Notes under the pieces: model-generated
Seen by the model: the letters and a program-made list of their open reading frames with translations, nothing else
Told to the model about the DNA's origin: nothing
Databases searched by the model: none
NCBI GenBank assembly: GCA_035578175.1
Contig: JAQMRL010000006.1
Span: forward strand, 59,065,001-59,129,000
DNA from: Catonia carolina
Taxonomy: Eukaryota; Arthropoda; Insecta; Hemiptera; Achilidae
DNA: 64,000 bases
Direction: 5' to 3'
Shown here: piece after piece, positions 45,941 through 57,128 of the stretch
Position numbering within the stretch: the stretch's first letter is position 1
Layout: every line of letters starts with the position of its first letter
Position numbers and translations under genes: made by a program

Positions 45941-46879
45941 AATAATCTATTAAAGTTTAAAAAAAATAAACGGAATATTACTAATATGTCAATATTTTTT
46001 TGACACCCAGTACCTTCAGTAAGAATCACTGAACATCCGGTCTCGAGACTTCGTAAGTGTTTTTCATATTCATTTTTATTTAAATTTATTATTATTCTTT
46101 TAAAAAATAATTCATTTCATCGTTGTATCGTTTTATTTTGACAGAATATAACCTGTCAAACGATTAAGTGAAGATATTTTCCTACAAAGCTAATTAAACT
46201 AAAGTTTAGGTATCATAAGCCACCTCTATAATAGGCTTATTGTTTGTATTTAAAAATAAATAACGTTAGTTTTTAAAGAAATAGAATAAATAAATTGACA
46301 GGTATAATAATTACTAAAAAAATACAAAAGTAACTTGTATTGTTTATATTTTTTTAAATGACAATTTAATAAAATATTTTATTTATGTTTATTTTTTAAT
46401 TTATTTACATAAATCTTTTACTTGTTTTGTACTGTTTCCATTTCTGTAGACATTTTTCATATGCTGTGTAATCATATTAACTGAAATGTAGTTAAAAAAA
46501 CTTTAAATTTGTTAGAAGTAAAATTAGGTAAAGATAATAAGTTAATGAAAGTTTTCCCTGTGAAATACCTGCATATATAAATTTCATTTCTCAGTGGTAA
46601 GAACTGAAAAAAAAAATTAATTCCAGCAAGCCCCTTACTGGATGGGGTTTGTTTCTTTGATTCAATCGTTTACTCAAATACAAGTTAAAAGTTAACAAAA
46701 ATACTTGATTTATTTAATGCTGTTTTTCCACAAGAATGAAAAAGATCCAGTAGGCAAATATTTGAATTCCGCTGTCTATCCAGTCTGATATAATCCGATA
46801 CAAAACTTAAAACCGTTGTATTTCTATACTCCATTTAATTACCTAGTTTGGCTATTCAATTTCCTGTGGTACGTTTAGT
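45941..46879. other. AT-rich spacer
   Basis: Nothing recognised. Confidence 0.4.
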
Positions 46880-47145
46880 TAAGAAATGAGGACATAAAAA
46901 ACGAACTGGATGTTTACAATCTGAATGAGAAGATTGCAGAATTTCGAAATCGATGGAAGGAGCACATAGAGAGAATGCCTGAGGAAAGGATCCCCTCAAC
47001 CTTTCGAAATACAGGCTGGAGGGTAGGAGAGATGTTGGGAGGCCATACAAAAGATGACAATTATCCAGTTTTATCGCTAAGTGTTTATATCGAAGAGTTT
47101 TATCACTGTTGTGAGTCGGAACAGGCGAAAGCCTAATCTTTGATT
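46880..47145 (+). pseudogene. LINE C-terminal fragment
   Basis: The forward frame gives NEDIKNELDVYNLNEKIAEF, RNRWKEHIERMPEERIP and, past a mutated GRRxxGRP segment, a tail with ESEQAKA. This is the classic 'L.V..LN.KI.EYR..W..H..RM...RIP' end of a non-LTR ORF2. The following frame is broken. Confidence 0.75.
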
Positions 47146-47157
47146 GTGAGAAGAAAA

Positions 47158-47300
47158 GACGTTTGGTTAAATTCTGCCACCAGTTTCAAGTCATCTCTCC
47201 ATCGTATTTGCGGACAACCTCTACCTCTCTTTCCTAGCCAGGGCCTCCTTCGCTTAGTCTCCATGTTCATCAATATGTCTCATTGTGTGTCCAGTCTAAC
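47158..47300 (-). pseudogene. LINE C-terminal fragment of another family, tail to tail
   Basis: The reverse strand reads RGRGCPQIRWRDDLKLVAEF, the 'RRGRP..RW.DDL..VAG..W' end of a different non-LTR lineage. It converges with the forward fragment ending at 47145. Confidence 0.65.
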
Positions 47301-47800
47301 GTAATTTTAGTGACATCATATGCTATTTTACATTTATACTGTTTTAGTTTACTACTAAATATGCACATTTCTTACTCGGTCTTTAAAAACTGCAATATTG
47401 ATAACTATTTCCAAAAAAAACAGTTTTACAAATAAATTACTTTTCAGTACATTACATATGCATACATTTATCTTTTCTATTAAATTTACTTACGAAATAG
47501 AAAAGTAACCTATCCAACGATCTTAGCCTACAGTCTTTTTTTAATTTTAAACAAAGTAGGCCTACTGTATTTAAAATAAGATTATTTTTGTTCTTTTAAA
47601 AATGGCTGTATTTTCTTTTTTTTGTGTTAACGGGCATCGAGTACTATGATCATTAGCCCTCAAGTAGTGCTATTTATTTAGGGCCCTCAGCCCTTTTTTT
47701 AGTAGGGTATTTTCATTGTTACATGTATACTACCAAAAAATCGTAAAAATGCTGTATATTCACTTCTACTGTTCTAAACTCAAAAAATATGTCTATGCCT
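47301..47800. other. AT-rich spacer
   Basis: 47630-47700 carries an unusual GC-richer phrase (ATTAGCCCTCAAGTAGTGC ... AGGGCCCTCAGCCC), perhaps a repeat not otherwise present here. Confidence 0.35.
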
Positions 47801-47801
47801 G

Positions 47802-47850
47802 TTATCCGAAATCAGGTCCCCCTATATTTCGGTTAAGCGAGGTTTTACAG
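47802..47850 (-). repeat. pogo/Tigger-like terminal repeat
   Basis: Read on the reverse strand, it starts CTGTAAAACCTCGCTTAACC, close to the CAGT-x-AACCTCG-TTATCC ends of pogo/Tigger transposons, and TA follows on the outside (47851). The other end was not found. Confidence 0.4.
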
Positions 47851-47857
47851 TAATTGT

Positions 47858-48330
47858 TGGTGGCAATTTTTAAAATTGTCATCTATCATTTTGGTTTGTT
47901 CGTCCGCCCGTCACACCTAGATGTCAGAAACTACAAGAGATAGCAAAAAATGGTTTTCGGATTCATCATCTGCACAAAATGTTAGTGGACCTAGATTTGA
48001 TTTGAAGTTCCAGTTTTGATTGGAAGTGCCCTAAAACCAAAGTTAAAAAATTTAATTTAGAAACCAAAAGAGATAGAAATAAACGGTTTTCGAATTCGTA
48101 ATCTACCCAAACAGTTAGTGGGCGTGGATGGGGTTTGAAGTCTGTTTGGGTTTTATCTGAAAGTCAATAAATCAAAGTCGGAATTTGGAAACAAAAATAG
48201 TGTCATTCGTTTCCTCTTAGAGAGTAGATATGAAATCACTAATGTTTTTGCCATAAGTCTAAGGTAAGCCTTTTTCAAAATTACCACTAGCCAAGAAACG
48301 CGTCTCATGAAAGGGATTTTTGTTATATAA
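47858..48330 (+). repeat. Minisatellite-bearing dispersed element, copy 2
   Basis: Starts TTGGTGGCAATTTTTAAAAT and ends ...AAATTACCACTAGCCAAGAA then GCGTCTC. The internal units have CAAAGTCGGAATTTGGAAAC and TGTCATTCGTTTCCTCTTAG cores. Shorter than the 57.1-kb copy. Confidence 0.75.
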
Positions 48331-49476
48331 TAATATCAATGAATGTACAGTATTTAAAACCCTTTTTCATTATGTATTATAAATCTTACTTATATAAGAA
48401 ATCACGTGCATCTTAAAACCTAATGATAGATTGATATAAAAAGATAAATAAAAAATTAATGAAAGTAACGAAAGAATTTTAATCCCAGAGCACTAAAAAA
48501 AAAATCGATTGATTAAGAAGATGTACGGACATACATATATATACAACATTAAATGGAATTAATGAATGAAAATTCGTAGTTGGTAGTAAACCAATAAAAA
48601 AAATCATGAATAAAAAAATATGGTATCAGAGCGTAACATTCCATAAATTGGCCTACAGTATCTGGTTTACCCACACAAATACACATATAAAAATAATATA
48701 CTGATAATTTCCATTCAGAATTAAACAGATTTTCATTATGTGTAGTTGTTTTGTATGCCTATAAATTAAAATTCCTTTATATAAAGGTAAGGCAAGTATA
48801 GATTTTACATTGTAGTTCTTTTTGCCGACTAGTTCTTTCATAGCATAGGCGGTTATTAAACATCGTTTAAAAACAATCATTGAGGTATTTTAAATCAAAA
48901 AGATCCATTATTTAAGTCTACAGTTTAGACTACCGTATTTTCTAAATTGTTGTTCAAGCTTAAAATATATTATAATACCGTCTACAATATCTTTTGTAGT
49001 TTATATGCTACTACAGTATGTAGCAGTAGTTAAGTATCATATGAAGTAGCAAAGGATACCGATATATATATAGATATACATTGGCACGCCCCACTTGACC
49101 AGTATTCTGTCTTCTATATCCACCTCAACAGTCTTTTTCTTAATTAGAATACTTTTTTAACCTCACCTTGTTTTCTACTGTTTCATTCTATCATTATATA
49201 TTTTATATATATTTATCTCTTTTTATTTATACGCCTTCTATTTCTTTTTTTCTTATTATTCTCTTATTCCTTCAGTTAATTTACCATCCTATTTAAGTTT
49301 ATTCTCAGTTACACCTCCCGCATTCTCCCATATATTTTTTTTCTGTTGCTTTTTTCTTAGTGCTTCTACTGTTCATTTTATTTTATTTGCTACTTGCTAC
49401 TTTACTGACAGACACGCGTTGGTAAATAATCGGCTACCGGAAGCTCATAAATTCCTACCTTATAATAACTTTTTAT

Positions 49477-49512
<36 letters not shown>

Positions 49513-49709
49513 TTATGTACGCTATCTTGATAAATATTATCCATAAAATAAAGTGCTTTCATGGTATGCCTCCTTATTATTATATTTTCTATGTGTGTAC
49601 CTGTTACTTCAAGTGTTACCTTCGTAGGAATATCCGTAAAACTAATATAATATTTTAATTCATTTGAATTTTTTTATTCCTCATATGGGTACATAAATAT
49701 TATTAAATA
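48331..49709. other. AT-rich spacer with (TA)n
   Basis: A (TA)n tract lies at 49481-49509. 49130-49400 is T/C-rich. Nothing else recognised. Confidence 0.45.
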
Positions 49710-50036
49710 AATAGTTCTGTTTCTTGTCACATGGTCAGCCAATTAAATGACTGAATCATTTAAGAACAGAAGAGGTAGAGGTATAAAAGACACTAATCAG
49801 AGTTATCTCCTCTGAAAGTAATGAATTTCATTATACAGCCAAACCCTGTGGTGAATGAAGTGAAGGTGTCATTTGCAAAGTGGAAAATATGTGCTTTTCA
49901 GAGGGCCTGGCATGCTGATAAGCATACTTTTCCACTCATTGAGGAAGGCAAAGGTAAACCACCTCACTCCTCGTTTTACTTAGTAAAACCTCTACAGGTT
50001 CAAATCAGCCTTTCAGCTGATGACCTAAACAACAAC
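49710..50036 (+). mobile_element. SINE1, slightly 5'-truncated, open internal frame
   Basis: Sense copy from ATAGTTCTGTTTCTTGTCAC to GACCTAAACAACAAC. It retains the 73-codon frame starting MNFIIQPNPVVNEVKV (from 49821), running through PPHSSFYLVKPL to the element's 3' end. SINE2 fragments follow at once. Confidence 0.85.
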
Positions 50037-50040
50037 ATGT

Positions 50041-50225
50041 GTACATTGTAAATCTATTCAATTTAAGTACAATAATAAACCCTATGATCCAATGAGATAA
50101 GGACGATATTATAAAAGTATAAATAAGGTTTAGTCTTCTACAGACTCAGGCCAACTATTCATGAGAACGTATGGTTAATTTAACAAACCCCAACTATCCA
50201 AGTACACCGGTAACTACTGTCTAGT
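50041..50225 (-). mobile_element. SINE2 3' fragment
   Basis: Reverse-strand copy of the SINE2 body (ATGATCCAATGAGATAAGG, GACTCAGGCCAACTA). Tandem with the next copy. Confidence 0.75.
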
Positions 50226-50261
50226 ATCCAAAGAAATTTTTTGTATTTCTAATATTTGTAC

Positions 50262-50465
50262 TTTGTAATCTGTTCAATTTAAGAACAATAAGTAATCCGA
50301 TGACCCAATGAGATGTGGATGATGTGAATGACGTGTAAATAAGGTATAGTCTGGTACAGACTCAGGTCCATTATTCCTGAGAGAGTATGGTTAATTGAAC
50401 TTCAACTATCAAAGTTACAGGTAATCACTGCCTTGTATTCAAATCCATACAAAAGTAACTATTTC
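50262..50465 (-). mobile_element. SINE2 body, separated from its head
   Basis: The reverse-strand SINE2 body runs up to GTATTCAAATCCATACAAAA. The missing head resumes at 50868, so an insert of about 400 bp interrupts this copy. Confidence 0.75.
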
Positions 50466-50867
50466 TTGAGTCGCAGCTCCGTGTTGTTGGATCGAATGCA
50501 GTACGTTGTTATAGTAGTAGTAGGAGAATGAATCAGTTAGTAGTGTTTCACAGCTGATGCATTTGTAGTTGTAGCGTGTACTAACTAGATTAAAAAATAT
50601 TCTTATCATCTGGCGCATTAATTTAACAAATACCTTACCGGGTTATTATCTTGGTCGGAATTATAATATTTAACTTACCAAATTATATCAAAATATGTAA
50701 ATAAATAAATATAATAAATAGAAACAAACATGTTAAATACGGTAAGTTTGAATACGAATGTTTTGTATCAGAGTAATACAACAATCGTTCTTCCAGCATG
50801 CGTCACTCATTCATTATACCTCAACCGTACCCTTCACCCCGCAACTACACGGAGCTTGGACCCGCAC
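50466..50867. mobile_element. Unknown ~400-bp insert with inverted ends
   Basis: GCAGCTCCGTGTTGTTG near 50473 and, inverted, CAAGCTCCGTGTAGTTG (complement at about 50842-50857) form imperfect terminal inverted repeats close to the points where SINE2 is broken. No coding. Likely a MITE; no clear target duplication. Confidence 0.45.
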
Positions 50868-50975
50868 AATACCTTTACTACTAGGATTTGAACCAGGAAA
50901 CTTCGTCTTAAAAAATCAGCTGTTAAACAGCTGACTTGTGGTGATGGCCACCACTAGACCAACCCGGTGGGTTAA
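50868..50975 (-). mobile_element. SINE2 tRNA-like head
   Basis: The reverse strand reads ACCGGGTTGGTCTAGTGG (A box) ... TTCCTGGTTCAAATCC (B box), the 5' part of the copy at 50262-50465. Confidence 0.85.
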
Positions 50976-53195
50976 TTTGAATATTTTTTTTATCTTTTAT
51001 TTGTTATCTGGAACTGTACATTATTGACAACAACCCAATTTGATTGCTGCTTTTCGCTGTATTTTTTTTGAAGTGAATTAGGCATGAGTTTGAACAGGGA
51101 CCCCCAGTAGAGTTTCTTCATGGATCAACTGGTCACCATACAAAGTCGCTTGCCCAACCGGTGTTGCTTAACAAATAACAGCCACTTTTTACTAGCTGAA
51201 TGACTGGGCTGGCCCAGAAGCCAATTTGAAGTTTAACGAAATTAATAACTTATGATTACGTCCCTCTGGAACAGGCTAAGTATCTTTATGTATTAGTACT
51301 TCCATTTCCTCCTCCAATAAACTTAATAGTTCATCAATACGGAGTGTTTTACCATTCTTTTCTCCAACCAGATGGTTTCTGTCTTCTTTCTCTTAGTTTG
51401 TTCCTGAAACCCCTTTTATTAAAGGTAATGACTTTCATGTATTCTTGTCTGTTGCGTTTTGGTTTCTTCTCTTAGGTCCTGACTTCCTTGAACACCTCTA
51501 TGGTGAACAAGTTGTTTTAGTCATTGATATTATTTAACAACTTGTTTAAAGACCATGTTAAATGTGGTGATGAGAGGTGTCAAAAGGTCCTAAAAACGTG
51601 TAAAAAAGTATTATGTGAAACTGTAAGGTGATCATATCATAACATATTTTGGAAGACAAGCTAAGATTGTTACTGCCAAAAAAAGGAGCACTCATCTACG
51701 GATTTAATGTTTGAGAATAAAATCTCTAATATCAGTTCATTAGCTTACAATTTTTTTAAATCAAAACTTCATGGATAATATTGCTATTTAAATCTTTGAC
51801 TGGTTCCAGAGATTTTAAGAATTGTTCTAAAAAATATACTGGTAGTATGTAACCGTATAAAATGTTATTTAACTCCATTGATTTCAACAGTGAAGATTTA
51901 ATGAAATCTTGTAAATTTAAAAGTTTCTTGAAAACCATGAATGTTTTATTGGTAAATAAACTACGTAAGTATTTCGAAATTGAAACTGATCTTTCAAACA
52001 TAACGTTTTCTTCCCCTCATCGAAAAAACAGATTTCGTTTACAATTATATCTTAAACAATGGGAATAACATTTATGGCTATTACTTACAACTTAAAAATA
52101 AAAAAGGGAGAATTGAACAAGAAAATAAGATAGTAATTTTTAAATGTAAGAGAGGGAGTTCGTAATGAAAAACCAGTAAGCGTTTTCAAAAATTAATCTA
52201 TACGGATTAGGTAAGGTCTATCGATTCCTTAATACACGAAGAAACGAACACATTCACCATTTACCCATCCCCAAAGTCGTATTTTAAACCAAGTCTCTGA
52301 TTAAAAAAACCACCCTTGGGGTACTACAATACTGTGTACTTGTGGGGTGCGGTAAAAGAGAGTAGTATAAAAAAAAAAAAAATAAAAACCGTTCCACCCC
52401 CTTTAAGATACTCATGATAGTTCGATTGGCTTAGTAGCAATTTTTATAAATCACATTTACGAGCTCAAACTACCCCTCCGCTCTTACTTGTGTTTTTTTA
52501 GAAAAAGAGGGTAAGACTTTAAATTCTTTAAGGTATACACTATCAACCTACACGGAGACATTAGACACATACACACATAAACACACACAGACACATAAAT
52601 AAGGGTCTACGTATACACAATTGCATCTTGTTTTATTAGCGACTAGGGAATAATGCCAGATAAAAACCATATAATATACACATGGATGACGTCACATTTG
52701 GAATTTATCAATGTCTAAGGATGTTATACAAAAGGCTTTTGGCAATTTAACTGTATTAATTTACTTTATTGTTTTATTGATTTATACTTCGTTTGCTTTT
52801 TAATTCCACTGATATAAAATTACACATTGGGTGTCACTCAGGGGTCAATCTTATCTCCCTTTTTATTCAGTAAGCTATTAGTAAGTACCTATAACCTTTA
52901 CTCAAAGATTTATTAGTAAGTCTCGCTTAAAAGTTACACATCATATATAAAATAACATGTTTTATAACCAATATTTAACGCATTTTATGTTCAAATTATA
53001 AAATTAAATTTTATTTCTGAGTATTTTAATTATCAACTTTTTTCTGAAACTGATAAAGTACTACTGCTGAAGTCAGTGATTCAACTTTAAACAAGTTATT
53101 TTGTTCACTATTCTACAACAGGTTCTCTATTATGTAGATTAATGAACTCGAATTTTCATATAAATCTTTTTATGTTGGTACTGTATATGTATAAT
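50976..53195. other. Spacer, no gene recognised
   Basis: 51040-51560 is less AT-rich and has protein-like scraps, without a recognisable motif. Overlapping open frames on both strands at 51756-52068 (under 85 codons) are likewise unidentified. A CA-rich tract lies near 52565-52600. Confidence 0.35.
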
Positions 53196-53199
53196 TTTT

Positions 53200-53428
53200 G
53201 ACAGTTTTAATACAAGAAACTACAACTAATAGAAGAAGGAGGGGTAGAAGAAGTAAGGGTAGGTCGGAAGTGAAATGGTTGGATGGAGTGCAGGAGGCAA
53301 TGTCGGCTCTTCGATGGGGGCTGGCGAGACAGAGAGGGGTGGTGCGTAGAAAGCGAGATACGGCTGGGGCTGTAAATCCTGGTATGAAGGTATATACTGG
53401 TGTCCCACGAAGAGGTTGCTATTTTTGA
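53200..53428 (+). pseudogene. LINE C-terminal fragment
   Basis: NRRRRGRRSKGRSEVKWLDG, VQEAMSALRWGLARQRGVV and RRKRDTAGAVNPGM form the end of the same LINE seen at 24628-24960 and 63400-64000. This copy has the best-preserved tail. 5'-truncated. Confidence 0.7.
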
Positions 53429-53639
53429 ATTTATATGCAGGACGTAAATACGTCACACTCTACAGACTGGAAACTTTATAGTTATAATTAATAGATATGT
53501 AAAAAATGTACTTATAATTATTATGTAACCGTACTCACAGATTGTAATATTAGTATGGCATTGTTTTTATTGTGTTAATTGTTTGTAACGTTCTGGAACT
53601 TCTATTTCAGTGGGCAAAACCAAAGTTGTTCAAGATTTG

Positions 53640-53770
53640 TTTAAAATTGACTAATGATTTAAACTAGTTATGTTTTTAATAATACTTTGTTTACTCATGA
53701 TTAATCGTTTTGTAAGGTATATTATTTACTTTGGCAAGAGGAAGTTGTGTGAGTACTTCACACCAGATTT
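53640..53770 (-). repeat. Dispersed repeat family E, copy 4
   Basis: Inverted blocks TTTGTTTACTCATGATTAA and ATTATTTACTTTGGCAAGAG correspond to the 14.1- and 37.7-kb copies. Confidence 0.5.
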
Positions 53771-55047
53771 TTATTTTATGATAGTTAAACCTTAAGTAAA
53801 ATACAAGAAAGTTCTTGTTATAAACCTAACAATATACATGCAACATCTTTCATTTTGGCAAATGTGAAAATAAAATAGTATATTTTTTTAATATTTACTT
53901 ATGAATTTATAAAAATTAATTAATATATTTTCTGGACAATAATTAATTACGATTATCTAAACAGACAACATTTTAATTATTGTTAAATTGTTTTTAAAAT
54001 GTAAAAGTCAATGTTTATAATTATGATTAATTAAAATATCATAATTATAATGGTATAATAATCATTGTCTGAGTTGGTTTTGTTTGTTATTTATTTTTTT
54101 TATTATTGTTATTATTTTTATAATGAAATGGTATTACAGCTTTGATGGGAAGTAACTCTTTACAACACGCTATAAGCATTTGTAATTAATTAATACATAT
54201 ATAAAAAACAATTGTGTATTTTATAAAACAATTATTTATTCGCAGAATTAATTCATAAATAAATAAATAATATGGTCTTTCTTTTGTTGATTTATTTACT
54301 TTTTTGCATAAAATAACATTAGGCCTGTGTATTTTAAAATAATATGTAGGTTACCTAAAATATTGTGTTTGTTAATAATTTTTTATATTAATTAATTAGT
54401 TAATAAGTCATTAACATGTTTATATTTTTAATTAATTTTGCATTTTATTTTAGAAGTAATTTATAAAAAATAATGAATCACATTTTAAATTGTATTAATT
54501 TTAAAGCGTGTTTACTCATATATATAATTATGTCATAATTATGTATTTTTGGTAGTTATTTTTTATTCGTTAAAGTCTTATTAAACATTTAAGGTCATTG
54601 GTAATTGAACTTGAGATATACATCTTTGTATATTACTTTATTATTAGTGTACTTGGCAAAGCCATGTTCATTTCTTTATTTAGTTTAAATTTCATAGAAA
54701 ATTATGATAACAATTAAATGTAGACAAATTCTTAAATTCTTTAAATACAGGCATACTGACAATACTATCAGAAAGCTTATTTTAAAGATTAACTACATGC
54801 AATGAGGAAAACTTCTGATTCTCAATCGAGGTAAAATGGTCGCATAGGACAGAAGCTGAGTGACCCCAAGTGTTAGTGTACAAATCCCTAATAAACAATG
54901 GAACTGCAGTTGAGTAAAAACCATTTAATATTTTATAATTTACGATCAGATCTCCCCGACGAAGACTGTAGGCCAGGGTAGGTAGATTTAAGGGACATAT
55001 TCCTTTAAATATTGATAATTTTCAGATAACTTTTCAATTAAATTTTC
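53771..55047. other. Very AT-rich spacer
   Basis: Nothing recognised. Confidence 0.4.
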
Positions 55048-55060
55048 ACAATTGATATAA

Positions 55061-55457
55061 TTTTTCTATAACAGGTAAGTAGAGTGTTAAATTATTTGCA
55101 CTCAATCTGCTAGTTACAGGGCTAAAAAAATAGTTCTGTTTCTTATCACATGGTCAGCGAATTATATGACTGATTCAATTAAGAACAGAGGAAGTAAAGG
55201 TGCAAAAGACACTATTCAGAGTTATCACCTCTGAGAGTAATGAATTTCATTATACAGCCAGACCCTCTGGTAAATGAAGTTAAGGTGTAATTACCAGGGT
55301 GGAAAGTAGATGCTTTTCAGAGGACCTGGCATGCTGACAAGTATAGGCTACTTTTACACTCAAAGAGGAAGGCAAGGGTAAACATCCTCACCCTCTTTTT
55401 ACATAGTAAAACCTCTAGACGTTCAAACCAGCTTCTCAGCTGATAACCTAAACAGCA
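55061..55457 (+). mobile_element. SINE1, full length, 13-bp target duplication
   Basis: Bounded by ACAATTGATATAA (55048-55060) and ACAATTGAAATAA (55458-55470), one mismatch. Length 397 bp, agreeing with the 33.4-kb copy. The internal frame is stopped. Confidence 0.9.
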
Positions 55458-55470
55458 ACAATTGAAATAA

Positions 55471-55776
55471 ACGGAGAGAATGTATTGAATTGAATAAATT
55501 GCACGTTACAAATTAATACTGATTTAAAGATTCTTATGAAGAGGAAAATTACAACAGAGAAAGTAAAAAGTAACAGTGAAAATACTGTACAAACATTACA
55601 TGTTCAAAAATGACGTATTTTCAAAACCGGTAATGTTCTGAGGCCAAAAATAACGTGCTTAAGTACAAAAAATTCAAGTGTGGGCCTATTATAATAATCG
55701 TATTCGTTCATCATTCAAACAAGGCTAGACATAAGCTTTTTCCAAATTTGCATATTATATTTACACCCATCGATTC
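55471..55776. other. AT-rich spacer
   Basis: Nothing recognised. Confidence 0.4.
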
Positions 55777-55788
55777 TTAGGTATACCA

Positions 55789-55960
55789 GCCGGCCGCATT
55801 GGCGATGTTGGTAACGTGCTCGCCTCTCATCACGCGGTCTTGGGTTCGAATCCCACTCGGGCATGGCATTTTTTCGTACGTTACAAAAATTCATTTCATC
55901 CTTCACCGTCTGCATTAGCAGCAATTTGCAAAACAGTCGGACGTTAAAAAAAAAAAAAAA
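55789..55960 (+). mobile_element. SINE3, complete, perfect target duplication and poly-A
   Basis: The head GCCGGCCGCATTGGCGATG... has an A-box region and a canonical B box (GGGTTCGAATCCC). The body has CACCGTCTGCATTAGCAG and CAGTCGGACGTT and a run of 15 A. TTAGGTATACCA flanks it at 55777-55788 and 55961-55972 without mismatch. The clean B box, long poly-A and exact duplication mark a recent insertion. Confidence 0.95.
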
Positions 55961-56156
55961 TTAGGTATACCAATATCTCTCTTCACATTTGGAGCATACC
56001 ATCGGACTTGCAGACATATAATTTAAGCTGATATTCTTTTCCTGTGCTGTCTTCACCTTTTAAGATATTTTGTTTATAAAGTGCAATAGTAAAGTACGTT
56101 TATTTCGTTTATTTAGCAAAACAATATATACAAAACTTGAAAACAAAAATCTATCC

Positions 56157-56346
56157 AGCCGGCCCCTTTGGCGCAGTTGGTAACGTGCTTGCCTCTCATC
56201 ATGCGGTCCTGGGTTTGAATCCCACTCAGGCACGGCATATTTTCATACGTTACGAAAAAAGTCATTTCATCCTACATTGCATAAAATTCCACCCCAACGT
56301 CGTCGCTAATGACCGTTTCAGTTGATGCGACGTTAAATAAACAAAA
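56157..56346 (+). mobile_element. SINE3, complete, second copy
   Basis: GCCGGCCCCTTTGGCGCAGT (A box) and CTGGGTTTGAATCCC (B box). The body is longer than in the 55.8-kb copy and ends CGACGTTAAATAAAC with a short A run. Flanks AAAAATCTATCC (56145-56156) and AAAAATCCATCC (56347-56358) differ at one base. Confidence 0.88.
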
Positions 56347-56358
56347 AAAAATCCATCC

Positions 56359-57128
56359 TCACTGGCCCCGGTTTTTTTGTCTGCATTTTGTTGTCAAAAT
56401 TCGCAATAAACATTGTCGTTCAATCAACTAACGAGATAAGATATTACTAAGCGGATTGCAGAATTAGTTTCTGCGTAAAAAGAGGATGTTAAATTTTGTG
56501 CCATTTACGTTTTTCTACCGGAAATAATTAATGTAGACAGAGGTTGGTGATAGTGTTGTTCCCCGATCTGAGCATTTCAATGGAAAATACCTAAAAGACG
56601 GTGAATAATATCTTTAAACGGGATTCGCCATTGTTTTTCCCTTGAAACTGTAAATCAAAATCATGTGTCATATGTCTACCTTCAGATTTAAAATAACTAA
56701 GTTTGATTCAATATAGCGGATCCTAGATAGGCGACACTATTTTCAAATACATCCCAGCATAGTTTCTATGATACCGTAACCAACTCCACCTGATCTGTTT
56801 ACCCTATGAATCTCAGTTAACTATGAATCAGCTGTTTACAGACTTTTTGGACACCCGGTATTATTAAGTTATAAGCTATTATATTATTGCATGCGAGTAG
56901 GTACATAAAATCAAATAGAAATACAGTTAAATATTTTAACAATGTAATTTAACTACTGGTAACTAATAACTCCCTCTTACCTGTTAATCACCTTTGACTT
57001 AAACGTAAGTATCTCTTTATATTTCTTTTACCTTTCTCTTTAAAGAAATTTTAATGTTAAAAATAATAATTCATAAAAACATTAAGTTACGTTCAGTTGT
57101 AGTTTATAACAAGAATACAAATATATTT
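56359..57128. other. Spacer
   Basis: Nothing recognised. Confidence 0.4.

Noticed and set aside
51756..52068. Overlapping 81- and 68-codon open frames on opposite strands
   Set aside because: Neither has a recognised domain; overlapping frames of this length are expected occasionally by chance.
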